Shown here in pieces: positions 37,701 to 46,138 of a stretch of DNA of 64,000 nucleotides. Below the pieces are notes generated by a model. It had not been told where the DNA came from. It saw only the letters and a program-made list of their open reading frames with translations, and made no database searches. Numbering within the stretch: position 1 is the first letter of the stretch; the number at the start of each line of letters is the position of its first letter. The translations under genes and the position numbers were made by a program. Source of the stretch: an uncultured Clostridia bacterium (lineage in GTDB: Bacteria > Bacillota > Clostridia > TANB77 > CAG-508); contig OV788638.1 in NCBI GenBank assembly GCA_928721565.1, positions 682,001 through 746,000 on the forward strand, in the 5' to 3' direction.

Positions 37701-40700
37701 TTGATTTAGCATTACGTAAATATATAACTAAAGTAAATGGAACAAATGTAGCTAATACAAGAGTTCCGGTAATATCTGAAGATACATTACAGAATGGAAC
37801 AACAGCAACATATAAACATAGAAAAGATCCTGTAAAAGTAGAAGAAGGGAATACAGTAACATATCAAATAACGGTTTATAATGAAGGGCAAAAAACAGGA
37901 TATGCAAGTCAAATAATAGATCAATTGCCAACAGGATTAAAATATTCAGGAGGATCAACAGTAATATCAAAAGGGTATTCTGGAGCAAATAAAAATACTT
38001 ATAATGTAAATTATGATTCTGATGCAAATAGAATAACATTTAATATAACAGGAACACCAAGTGATTTAAATGCATATTCACAAGGAAAGTTAGATAAAGA
38101 AACAATTGAGATACAATGTACAGTAATGGCAGAACCAGATACAACTAATAAAAAGATATTAACAAATGTTGCTTGGATAAGTGGTGCATATGATACAGAA
38201 AATAATATATCAGCACCAACAGATAGAGACTCGCAACCAGGAACTTCTCCAGATGTAAATAAAGACAACATGGAAAACTATAAAGGCAATACCGAAAATA
38301 AGGATGAATTAACAGACAAAGACTATTACTACAAGGGAGAACAAGATGATGATGATTTTGAAAAATTAGTTATAGAACCAGAATCAACAAGTATATCTGT
38401 AAGAAAAGTATGGGAAGACAATAACAATCAAGATGGAAAAAGAGCAACAGAAATAACAGTACAGTTATTAGCAAATGGAAATGCAGTAGAAGAAAAAACA
38501 GCAAAATTAAATGCTGATAATAATTGGAATTATACATTTACTGGATTAGCAAAAAAATCAAATGGAACTGAATTAAATTATACAGTTGAAGAAATTACAG
38601 TTCCAGATGGATATACTAAAAATATAACAGGAAGTATGACAAATGGTTTTGTTATAACAAATTCACATACACCAGAAAAGATAAGTATTCCAGTAAAGAA
38701 AGTATGGGAAGACAATGATAACCAAGATGGTTTAAGACCAACATCAGTAAGTGTAAGTTTAATTGCAAATGGTGATGAAACAAATCCTGTAGAAACAGTA
38801 GAATTAAATAGTGATAATTCATGGACATATACATTTACAGATTTACCAGAAAAATCAAATGGTGAAAAAATAAACTATACAATTATAGAAAATACTAAAA
38901 TAGATGGATATACAACACAAATAACAAACAATAATGTATCAAGTACAGCAGGAGAAGTAACAACTGCATCAGCACCAGAATATACAATAACAAATACACA
39001 TGATACAGAGGAAATCAGTATTAATGTAACCAAAGTATGGAATGATGAAAACGATTATGATAAGATTAGACCAACTTCTGTAGTTGTTAATGTAAAAAAT
39101 GGAGATAAAATAGTAGGAACAGCAACATTAAGCGCTGAAAATGAGTGGAAATATACATTTGAAAACTTACAGGCCAAACAAAATGGTGAAAAAATAAATT
39201 ATGTAATAGAAGAGGTTGTACCAGACGGATATAAAGTAAATATTACAGATGATGGTGCAAACAATTATACAATAACAAATACACACTCACCAAATAAAAC
39301 ATTTGACTTGGCATTGCGTAAATATATTACACAAATAAATAATAATGATTTAACATCATTAGGATTAGCATCAAGAATACCAAATGTATCTGAGTCAACA
39401 TTAAAAACAGGAACAACAGCAACATATAAACATAGAAAAGACCCAATTCAAGTAGAAGAAGGAGATATAATAACATATAAAATAACAATTTATAATGAAG
39501 GAGAAAAAGCAGGATATGTAAATCAAATAATAGATCAATTACCAACAGGATTAATTTATAATCCTAGTAGTACAGTAATATCAAAAGATTCAAAAGGTAA
39601 TGACAAGAATACATATTCTGTAAAATATGAAGCTTCAACAAATAAAGTAACATTTGACATTGTAAATACAGCGGAAAATACAGCTAAAGAATTACAACCA
39701 TATAGTACAGGAAATCTAGATAATGAAACAATAGAATTAAAATGTAAAGTAATATATAAGGCCATAGCTGGTGATAAAAATATATTAACAAATGTGGCTT
39801 GGATAAATGAAGCATATAATACAACAGATAATAAAAAAGTTGAGGAAGTTGGAGATGACAGAGATTCTGAGCCAAGCACAAAACCAAATGTAAACAAAGA
39901 TAATATGGAAGATTATAAAGGAAATACATCAAACAAAAATGATTTATCAGATAGTTCAAATTATTATAAAGGAGAACAAGATGATGATGATTTTGAAAAA
40001 TTATATGTAAAAACATTTGATTTAAGTTTGAGAAAATTTATAACATCAGTAGAAGGAACAGAATTGAAAGATTCTAATGGAAAATACACAAGAGAACCAA
40101 TTGTAGATATAACAGGATTAAAAAATGGTACATCAACAACAGCAGTTTACAAACATCCTAAAACACCAGTATCTTTAAAAGCTGGAGATAAGGTAATATA
40201 TACAATAAGAGTCTATAATGAAGGCGAGATTGCAGGATATGCTAACCAAGTAAAAGATTATTTACCAAAAAATTTAACCTATCTAAAAGATAGTGAAATA
40301 AATAAAAAGTATGGATGGGAAATATCAGAAGATGGAAGAGTAGCAACAACGACATATTTATCAGATAAAGAGATAAATGAATTTGATGGTTCAAAATTAG
40401 ACTACAAAGATGTTCAAATAGAATGTATAGTTGCAAGTGATGCTACACCAGATGAAAACATAACTAATATAGCAGAAATTTCAGAATATAAATATGGGGA
40501 CACAGTAGTTCCTAAAGATGTAGATTCAGAATCAGATAATGTAAAAGAGAATATACCAGAAGATAAAGAATTACCAAATTACAAAAAGGATCAAGAAAAG
40601 GATGAATATGTTCCAGGAAATGAAGATGATGATGACTTTGAAAAAGTATATGTAAAAGAATTTGACTTAGCATTAAGAAAATTTATAACAGAAGTTCAAG

Positions 40701-41833
40701 GAAAAGAAATTACAACAAGAGAGCCACAAGTAAAATATCAAGATGGAAAAATTTCTTATGAACATACAAAAGATCCTGTAACATTACATGTTGGAGATGT
40801 AGTAATTTATACATTAAGAATTTATAATGAAGGTAAGATAGCTGGATATGCAAGTAAGATCACAGATGATATACCAGAATATCTAGAATATTTGCCAGAT
40901 GAAGAAACAAATGTTAAATATATGTGGAAATTAGATGAACAAGATGGAAATAAGGTTACAACAGATTATTTATCTAAAGAGAATGGAGAATCTAACTTAT
41001 TAAATGCATTTGATGGAAATACATTATATTATAAAGATATAAAAATAGCATTTAAAGTAAAAGATCCAGGTTCAAATACATATATAATTACAAATCATGC
41101 ACAAATATCTGACGATACAGATGAAAATGGAAATGAAATAAAAGACAAAGATTCAGAAACAGATAAGTGGAATGAAGGAGAAGATGACCAAGATATAGAA
41201 AATGTAAAAGTTGAATATTTTGATTTATCAATATTAAAATTTGTTTCAAAAGTAATAGTACAAGAAAATGGACAAGAAAAAATAACACAAACTGGATATA
41301 ATGGACATGAGGATCCAGAACCAGTAGTAAAAGTAGAATTACACAAAAAGAAATTACAAGATGTAGTTGTAAAATTTGGATATGGAATAACAGTAACAAA
41401 TGAAGGAGATATTCCAGGATATGCAACGGAATTAACTGACTATATACCAGAAGGACTAAAGTTTGAAGCTTCTGATAATCCAAATTGGGTAGATGAAGGT
41501 AATAATGTAATATCTACAAAACAATTAGAAAATACGTTATTGCAACCAGGAGAGAGTGCAACAGTAGAAGTTGTTCTTACATGGATTAATGGACCTGATA
41601 ATATGGCATTAAAAACAAATACTGTTGAAATTTCAGAAGACAAAAATCAATATGATTTACCAGATAGAGATTCAACTCCTGATAATAGAAAAGAAGGAGA
41701 AGATGATATTGATATAGCAAAAGTTATATTAGCTGTGTCAACAGGAAAGGGAAAGACATACTTTATTTTAGCAACTGGATTGTTAGCAATTATCGCAACA
41801 GGGGTAATAACTATTAAGAAATTTGTATTATAA
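34748..41833 (+). CDS. Giant surface adhesin (2361 aa) with thioester domain, Cna-B and DUF11-like repeats
   Basis: A paralogue of the preceding adhesin. Signal peptide at 5-26; thioester domain with Cys80 (LYCIKGDYGDSW) and Gln208 (IKAVQQAVFWYFTN). DUF11-like modules start near residues 448, 984, 1518, 1757, 1972 and 2157 (FDLALRKYI and variants). Between the first and third lie two blocks of three Cna-B domains beginning VTKTWSDNNDQDG or VRKVWEDNNNQDG, the family known for stabilising lysine-asparagine isopeptide bonds. The C-terminus has LAVSTG, a membrane helix and IKKFVL. The last two modules are nearly identical in protein sequence to those of the preceding gene, consistent with tandem duplication and then domain expansion. 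Own promoter and terminator. Confidence 0.88.
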   Translation: MKKKVAFFSVALLVIAYVIFNVVSYAANKTMYIGLNITHSNGQGYGIGNPTDGGVGLWNLRNYDSSDRNNESAKQKELYCIKGDYGDSWEENKLAIIQYNLEYDLDTEREKLLTMLAGDSNTANDVVTRILSDNTSGVYRELLWVIDNAYIPGKSDKDQLLKKLGIEYDSTDKLYVYKPNEEYDYTDKIDSVGGWSTTLTETDIKAVQQAVFWYFTNAKLDNDSRFDNTSNEAGWLTITVNDGNSYTHLSNYTGDISGEGVSRNDQANILYNYLIDSATQNADKYTSSGYKKPVEVNVTGLTTNADGKYELQSSRNGENYITGPIKITKNNDLNYNLELKVTNASTGAEINSANYTITDKDGKKLGITDITELAELTDGFYISVPTTVVKEINVDITTKYTTKTKNIWLEGKENSTTSITLNSEQPVLEIEEQENSDTVQLTANPKEFDLALRKYITKVNDKDVTDTRVPDIDLSTLQSGTTATYKHRKNPVLVENGNSVTYKITIYNEGNKKGYAKEITDQLPTGLKYTGPSSITTEKNTYNVTYNSTTNKITFSANTTTALNEYQANSLDSETLEFTCEVTATSDSSNEKILTNVAWISSAYDTDAGKEITDVGDDRDSRPQTSPNVNKDNMENYKGNSSNKSDFTDSTYYYQGEQDDDDFEKLVIEPKRSITVTKTWSDNNDQDGLRKNITSVTVNLLANNKIVKTADLTSANSWSYTFTDLPLKENGTMIEYTVSEVSDIAGYDTTVNGFTITNTHVPETIDIPVTKEWYDNNNNDGIRPDSIKVILKANGEKYKEETITSDMTTTQADTRGIPVDNWEYTFKGLPKYKDGNEIEYTIEEVTTEGYTTDISGNTKDGFTISNYHELETISFSVKKVWNDSNNQDGKRPEEIILKLIVNNEDMGYYIILTAEGGYLTSDLNDRGDKVSNDAWAVTVDNVPKYNDGTEVKYTIEEQDVPDGYQVEINGDTKTGFTVTNTHKIFDLALRKYITKVNGTNVANTRVPVISEDTLQNGTTATYKHRKDPVKVEEGNTVTYQITVYNEGQKTGYASQIIDQLPTGLKYSGGSTVISKGYSGANKNTYNVNYDSDANRITFNITGTPSDLNAYSQGKLDKETIEIQCTVMAEPDTTNKKILTNVAWISGAYDTENNISAPTDRDSQPGTSPDVNKDNMENYKGNTENKDELTDKDYYYKGEQDDDDFEKLVIEPESTSISVRKVWEDNNNQDGKRATEITVQLLANGNAVEEKTAKLNADNNWNYTFTGLAKKSNGTELNYTVEEITVPDGYTKNITGSMTNGFVITNSHTPEKISIPVKKVWEDNDNQDGLRPTSVSVSLIANGDETNPVETVELNSDNSWTYTFTDLPEKSNGEKINYTIIENTKIDGYTTQITNNNVSSTAGEVTTASAPEYTITNTHDTEEISINVTKVWNDENDYDKIRPTSVVVNVKNGDKIVGTATLSAENEWKYTFENLQAKQNGEKINYVIEEVVPDGYKVNITDDGANNYTITNTHSPNKTFDLALRKYITQINNNDLTSLGLASRIPNVSESTLKTGTTATYKHRKDPIQVEEGDIITYKITIYNEGEKAGYVNQIIDQLPTGLIYNPSSTVISKDSKGNDKNTYSVKYEASTNKVTFDIVNTAENTAKELQPYSTGNLDNETIELKCKVIYKAIAGDKNILTNVAWINEAYNTTDNKKVEEVGDDRDSEPSTKPNVNKDNMEDYKGNTSNKNDLSDSSNYYKGEQDDDDFEKLYVKTFDLSLRKFITSVEGTELKDSNGKYTREPIVDITGLKNGTSTTAVYKHPKTPVSLKAGDKVIYTIRVYNEGEIAGYANQVKDYLPKNLTYLKDSEINKKYGWEISEDGRVATTTYLSDKEINEFDGSKLDYKDVQIECIVASDATPDENITNIAEISEYKYGDTVVPKDVDSESDNVKENIPEDKELPNYKKDQEKDEYVPGNEDDDDFEKVYVKEFDLALRKFITEVQGKEITTREPQVKYQDGKISYEHTKDPVTLHVGDVVIYTLRIYNEGKIAGYASKITDDIPEYLEYLPDEETNVKYMWKLDEQDGNKVTTDYLSKENGESNLLNAFDGNTLYYKDIKIAFKVKDPGSNTYIITNHAQISDDTDENGNEIKDKDSETDKWNEGEDDQDIENVKVEYFDLSILKFVSKVIVQENGQEKITQTGYNGHEDPEPVVKVELHKKKLQDVVVKFGYGITVTNEGDIPGYATELTDYIPEGLKFEASDNPNWVDEGNNVISTKQLENTLLQPGESATVEVVLTWINGPDNMALKTNTVEISEDKNQYDLPDRDSTPDNRKEGEDDIDIAKVILAVSTGKGKTYFILATGLLAIIATGVITIKKFVL

Positions 41834-41838
41834 TATAG

Positions 41839-41872
41839 AAAAGAATTGACATTTTTATGTCGATTCTTTTTT
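41839..41872 (+). terminator. Intrinsic terminator of the second adhesin
   Basis: 14-bp stem with one T-G wobble (41839-41852 with 41857-41870), TTTT loop, T-run. Confidence 0.85.
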
Positions 41873-41955
41873 TGTTATATTATTTTTAAAAATAAATATT
41901 TACAATAAAAAATGCTTATGATATAATCAACCAAGAATAGTTATGAGGTGATTTT

Positions 41956-42879
41956 GTGAACCAGATATTAATTACAGGAGAAGAAAAAGTAAAAGTAAAA
42001 AAAGAGAAAAAAGTGTTACCAATAAAAGTTATTGTATCATTTTTTGCAATATGTATAATGATATTGGGAATTTGTATGATAAGTGGAGGAGTATATGCTA
42101 AAGATAAAATAAATGATGTTGTTGAAGCAAATGCAAAACCACAAGTAGATATAAATAGAAATGATGATAATAATACTGTTGAAATCAACATTAAACATAT
42201 AAGAGGAATAAAACAAATTTCTTATAGATGGAATGATGAAGAAGAAAATGTAATAGACGGTAAAAATCAGAAAAATATATCAGAGACTATAGATTTAATA
42301 GGTGGACAAAATACATTAACAGTTACAATAACAGAAGAAAATGGTCAATCAGTAACATATGAAAAACAATATAAAGTTGGAAATATACCAGTAATAAAAT
42401 TAGAGGCAGTATCAAATGGAGTACAACTAAATTCAACAAGTGAAACAAAAATAGATTATATAGTATATAATTGGGATGATGGTGAAGAACAAAAAATAGA
42501 AGTAGGAAATACATCATATGAGGGAATAATTAATGCTCCAAAAGGAAAACATATATTGAAAATCAGAGTTGTAGATGTAAATCAAATGGAAGCTAAAAAA
42601 GAACAAGAAGTAGTAGGAGATACAGAACCTACAGCAACTGTAAAACCACAATATGTTGATGGAAAAGTAGCATTTGTAATAGATGCAGAAGATGATGAAA
42701 ATATTACAACAGTAGAAATAACACATAATGGAGGAGCAAAACAATCTGAAAATGTAGGAAACACAACATATCATAAAATTGTAGAAATGACAGAAGGAGA
42801 AACAAATACATTAATTGTAACAGTAACAAATATAAATGGATTACAAAAGACATTAAGAGTAAAATTTGATAATAAATAG
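41956..42879 (+). CDS. Membrane-anchored protein with three Ig-like extracellular repeats
   Basis: A 307-residue protein. A lysine-rich cytoplasmic start (KVKVKKEKKVLPIK) precedes one membrane helix (about 24-48, VIVSFFAICIMILGICMISGG). The outside part contains three similar ~80-residue beta units marked by ISYRWNDEEE, IVYNWDDGEEQKI and TTVEITHNGGAKQ, each followed by a GxNTLxVTVTxxNG-like strand, suggesting Ig/bacterial-Big-like folds. GTG at 41956 follows GAGGTGAT by 5-6 bases. The stop is 9 bases before the GGDEF gene, so they are probably cotranscribed. Function unknown. Confidence 0.65.
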   Translation: MNQILITGEEKVKVKKEKKVLPIKVIVSFFAICIMILGICMISGGVYAKDKINDVVEANAKPQVDINRNDDNNTVEINIKHIRGIKQISYRWNDEEENVIDGKNQKNISETIDLIGGQNTLTVTITEENGQSVTYEKQYKVGNIPVIKLEAVSNGVQLNSTSETKIDYIVYNWDDGEEQKIEVGNTSYEGIINAPKGKHILKIRVVDVNQMEAKKEQEVVGDTEPTATVKPQYVDGKVAFVIDAEDDENITTVEITHNGGAKQSENVGNTTYHKIVEMTEGETNTLIVTVTNINGLQKTLRVKFDNK

Positions 42880-42888
42880 GAGAAACAT

Positions 42889-43815
42889 ATGGTACAGGAA
42901 ATATATATAATAGATGATGATGAATCATCATTGCCAATTTTTAGAGAATTGTTTAAAGATGAACCATTTAAATTTATCGGAGTAAAAACTGAACAGATGG
43001 ATGTAGCGTTAAAAAATATACCATTTTTAATAGTTATAAACGAAGATGCAATAGACAGAAATGTAATAGATGTATGTGAAAAAATAAGAACAGATGAAGA
43101 TAATCAAATAACACCAATAATAGTAGTTTCATCAAATTCAGATAGGAAGCATAGAGTGAATGTTTTAAGCCAATCTGTAGAATACTATATAAAAAAGCCA
43201 GTAGATACAGAATATCTTTATTATACTATAAAAAATTTAAACAGACTGTTAACTGTTAATAGAAAGATAAGTCCATTAACAGGCTTACCAGGAAATGTTC
43301 AAATACATGCTGAATTAAAGAAAAGAATAACAAAGGAACAAGAATTTTCAGTATTATATTTAGATTTAGATAATTTTAAAGCATATAATGATGTGTATGG
43401 ATTTTTAAAAGGAGATCAAATAATAGAATTTACAGCTCAGACCATAACACAATGTGTGCATAAGATATTTCCAGATGATTCATTTGTAGGGCATATAGGT
43501 GGAGATGACTTTATAGCGATTGTTCCATCAACAAATGTTGATGAAATTTGTCAGGAAATAATTACGCATTTTGATAAAGAAGTAACTAAATTCTTTACAG
43601 AAGAAGATTTAGAAAAAGGATATATAGAAGTTGCAAATAGAAAAGGAATAATGGAACAATTTGCATTAACGTCAATTTCTATTGGAGTTGTAATTGTAGA
43701 AAAAGGAAGATTTAATAATATATTAGAAATTGGAGATGTTGGGGCTCAGGTAAAACATGTTGCAAAATCTGTTATAGGAAGTAGTTATGCAATAGATAGA
43801 AGACAAACTCATTAG
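42889..43815 (+). CDS. Receiver-like/GGDEF diguanylate cyclase
   Basis: A 308-residue cytoplasmic protein. Residues 1-125 resemble a response-regulator receiver: DDDES for the acidic pocket and IKKPVD for the conserved lysine. The expected phospho-acceptor position reads PFLIVINEDAI, with Asn where Asp is usual, so phosphorylation may be lost. Residues ~135-300 are a GGDEF domain with LYLDLDNFKAYNDVYG, and GGDDF as the signature, which is compatible with cyclic-di-GMP synthesis. No RxxD inhibitory site precedes it. GGAGAAAC precedes the ATG. It likely shares a transcript with the Ig-like protein and the CorC-like transporter. Confidence 0.85.
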   Translation: MVQEIYIIDDDESSLPIFRELFKDEPFKFIGVKTEQMDVALKNIPFLIVINEDAIDRNVIDVCEKIRTDEDNQITPIIVVSSNSDRKHRVNVLSQSVEYYIKKPVDTEYLYYTIKNLNRLLTVNRKISPLTGLPGNVQIHAELKKRITKEQEFSVLYLDLDNFKAYNDVYGFLKGDQIIEFTAQTITQCVHKIFPDDSFVGHIGGDDFIAIVPSTNVDEICQEIITHFDKEVTKFFTEEDLEKGYIEVANRKGIMEQFALTSISIGVVIVEKGRFNNILEIGDVGAQVKHVAKSVIGSSYAIDRRQTH

Positions 43816-43830
43816 GGGGATATTATATAA

Positions 43831-45138
43831 ATGATTACACAAATAATAGTTTTGATTATATTAATAGGACTTAATGCATTTTTTGCCGCAAGTGAAATTG
43901 CATATATAGCTCTAAATGATGCCAAAATAGAGAAACAAGCTAAAGAGGGAAATAAAAAGGCACAACAAATACAAAAAATGTTAGAAACACCAAGTAAATT
44001 TTTATCAACAATACAGATTGGTATAACATTAGCTGGATTTTTGTCAAGTGCATTTGCGTCTGATGCATTTGCCTCTAAATTAGCACCAATATTAAACAAT
44101 GCAATACCAATAGGAATTGGAGCCTGGCAAAATATATCAATAATAATAATAACAATAATTTTATCATTTTTTACAATTATATTTGGAGAGCTAGTTCCAA
44201 AAAGATTAGCAATGAAACATTATGAAAAGATAGCATTTGCAACAATTGGAATAATTAGAACAATATCAGTTATAACAGCACCATTTGTAAAATTATTATC
44301 AGTAACAACTAATGCAATATCAAAAATATTTGGTGTTGGTGAAAATGAAGAAGAAATTGTTACTGAAGAAGAAATTAAAATGATGGTTGATCAAGGAAAA
44401 GAAGATGGAACAATACAAGAAGATGAGAAGGAATATATAAATAATGTGTTTGAATTCAATGATATTTCTGCATCTGAAATAATGACACATAGAACAGATA
44501 TATTTGCAGTTGATATAAACACAAGTGCTGCAGAGTTACTAGAAGAAATTATAAAAGATGATTGTAAACATAGTAGAATTCCAGTTTATGATGAAACAAT
44601 AGATGAAATAAAAGGAATTTTATATGTTAAGGATATAATAAAAAATATTACCAAGAAAACTTTTAAAATTAAAAATATAATGAAAGAAGCATATTTTGTA
44701 TCTCAAAATAAATTAATAAATGAAATATTTAAAGAATTACAAAAAAGCAAGAAACAAATGGCAATTGTTGTAGACGAATATGGTGGAACAGCAGGGCTTA
44801 TAACAATGGAAGATATTCTAGAAGAGATTGTTGGAGATATTTATGATGAATATGACGATATTGAAGCAGAATATGAAAAAATAGATGATAAGACATATAT
44901 TTTGTTAGGAAGAATGCCAATTTATGAAGTAAATAAATTGTTGAGTTCTCATATACCAGAGGGAGATTATGATACTTTATCAGGATATTTACAAGAGGAG
45001 CTAGGTAGAATTCCTACAGAAGAAGAACTTCCTATTGTTGAGACCGAAGAGCTTACTTTTAAAATTGAAGAATATGAAGATAAGAGAATTTTGAAGGTTA
45101 AGGTTTGTAAAAATGAACAAGAGGAAATACAAGAATAA
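43831..45138 (+). CDS. HlyC/CorC (CNNM, DUF21-CBS) family transporter
   Basis: A 435-residue protein. The N-terminal DUF21/CNNM membrane domain (about 1-165) has LNAFFAASEIAYIALNDAKI and GITLAGFLSSAFASDAFA; two CBS domains follow (EIMTHRTDIFAVDI near 215, and VDEYGGTAGLITMEDILEEI near 310-330), then the C-terminal CorC_HlyC domain (about 345-425). The family is linked to magnesium or cobalt efflux; the annotation haemolysin is historical. GGGGATAT lies upstream of the ATG, 15 bases after the GGDEF gene stop. A terminator-like hairpin follows. Confidence 0.9.
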   Translation: MITQIIVLIILIGLNAFFAASEIAYIALNDAKIEKQAKEGNKKAQQIQKMLETPSKFLSTIQIGITLAGFLSSAFASDAFASKLAPILNNAIPIGIGAWQNISIIIITIILSFFTIIFGELVPKRLAMKHYEKIAFATIGIIRTISVITAPFVKLLSVTTNAISKIFGVGENEEEIVTEEEIKMMVDQGKEDGTIQEDEKEYINNVFEFNDISASEIMTHRTDIFAVDINTSAAELLEEIIKDDCKHSRIPVYDETIDEIKGILYVKDIIKNITKKTFKIKNIMKEAYFVSQNKLINEIFKELQKSKKQMAIVVDEYGGTAGLITMEDILEEIVGDIYDEYDDIEAEYEKIDDKTYILLGRMPIYEVNKLLSSHIPEGDYDTLSGYLQEELGRIPTEEELPIVETEELTFKIEEYEDKRILKVKVCKNEQEEIQE

Positions 45139-45152
45139 ATCATAAAAACAAA

Positions 45153-45196
45153 AAACTCTCATACAATTATAAAAAGATTGTATAGGGAGTTTTTTT
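45153..45196 (+). terminator. Terminator-like hairpin overlapping the cwlD ribosome binding site
   Basis: 15-bp stem with a one-base bulge and a G-U pair, then seven T ending directly before the cwlD ATG. The right arm contains AGGGAG (45184-45189), the only Shine-Dalgarno of cwlD. It may terminate the upstream transcript, sequester the cwlD start, or both. Confidence 0.75.
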
Positions 45197-45905
45197 ATGA
45201 TAGTTTTAAACAAAAAGAAAATAAGATTAACAATATTAATTGTGTTTGTTTTAGTATTTGGAATAGCAATTTTGAGTGACAAAAAAGAAAGTGTACCAAC
45301 AGTATCTTTACCAGTGTCAGGAAAAACAATAGTGATAGATGCTCGGACATGGAAAGCCAGATGAAGGGGCACAAAGTAGCAGAGGAACAACAGAAGCGGA
45401 AACAAATTTAAAAATAGCATTAAAATTACAAAATTTATTAGAACAAAGTGGCTGTTCCGTAGTACTTACAAGATCTGATGAAAATGCGATATATGATTTG
45501 GATGCAAAGACTTTAAAAGAAAAAAAGATATCAGATATTCACAATAGAGTGAAAATAGGAAATGAAAGTTCAGCAGATATATTTGTATCAATCCACCTAA
45601 ATAAAATACCGCAACAGCAATATGATGGTTGGCAGACATTTTACAATGCAGAAAGCCAAGATGGTCAAAAGCTTGCAGTGGCAATACAAAACAATTTAAA
45701 TAATGCTATTCAAAAAGAAAATAATAGAATTGCAAAAAGTATTGATAATATATATATAATTAAACATGTAGAAATACCAATTGCAATTGTAGAATGTGGA
45801 TTTTTGTCAAACCCAGAAGAAGAGCAAAAATTGCTAGAAGATGAATACCAAAATAGGCTTGCCTGGGGAATATATAATGGAATAGTAGATTACTTTTATC
45901 AATAA
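45197..45905 (+). CDS. cwlD: N-acetylmuramoyl-L-alanine amidase CwlD, interrupted by a +1 shift at CGG
   Basis: In spore formers CwlD removes stem peptides from cortex peptidoglycan so that muramic-lactam forms and germination enzymes can act. The zero frame starts at ATG 45197 (AGGGAG 7 bases upstream), gives a signal anchor (residues ~10-27) and reads SGKTIVIDAR, then TWKAR and stop at 45362. Skipping the C at 45344 gives SGKTIVIDAGHGKPDEGAQ and continues to 45905, a 235-residue protein, matching Bacillus CwlD in length and motifs (zinc ligand DAGHG, then RVKIGNESSADIFVSIHLN and ECGFLSNPEEE). The break therefore falls in the zinc-binding motif. Either the sequence has one extra base, the gene is a fresh pseudogene, or ribosomes shift +1 at CGG. 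See the matching event in rodA. Confidence 0.88.
45341..45350 (+). other. Candidate +1 frameshift site (cwlD)
   Basis: Zero frame GCT CGG ACA; shifted frame GCT (C) GGA CAT. CGG is codon 50. No internal Shine-Dalgarno or obvious stimulatory stem is seen nearby. Confidence 0.6.
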
Positions 45906-45983
45906 TATTTTTACAGAGTATAATGATTTTATTAGCTTTTTATAATAATTTAAATAAATTAGTATCTTATAACATAATATTAC

Positions 45984-46019
45984 AAAAATACTGTAACCTT
46001 ACGGAGGCAGTATTTTTTT
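45984..46019 (+). terminator. Intrinsic terminator after cwlD
   Basis: AAAAATACTG (45984-45993) pairs with CAGTATTTTT (46008-46017), followed by T. Confidence 0.8.
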
Positions 46020-46052
46020 ATGTAAAAAATGTGTGAAATTTGTGGAAAGAGA

Positions 46053-46081
46053 TTGACTTTTTGGCAGTTTCATTGTATGAT
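46053..46081 (+). promoter_or_regulatory. Promoter of the minD operon
   Basis: TTGACT (46053-46058), 17-base spacer ending TG, TATGAT (46076-46081). Confidence 0.7.
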
Positions 46082-46138
46082 ATTAGTTGTAAAAACTAGG
46101 ATTAAAAATTCATCAGAATTATCCTAAGGAGGAAGAAT

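Noticed and set aside
37752..40016. Minus-strand open frames inside the second adhesin
   Set aside because: Low-complexity Leu-rich shadows of AT-rich coding repeats.
30226..41833. Classical LPXTG wall-anchor signals on the adhesins
   Set aside because: No LPXTG or close variant with Leu-Pro is present near either C-terminus.
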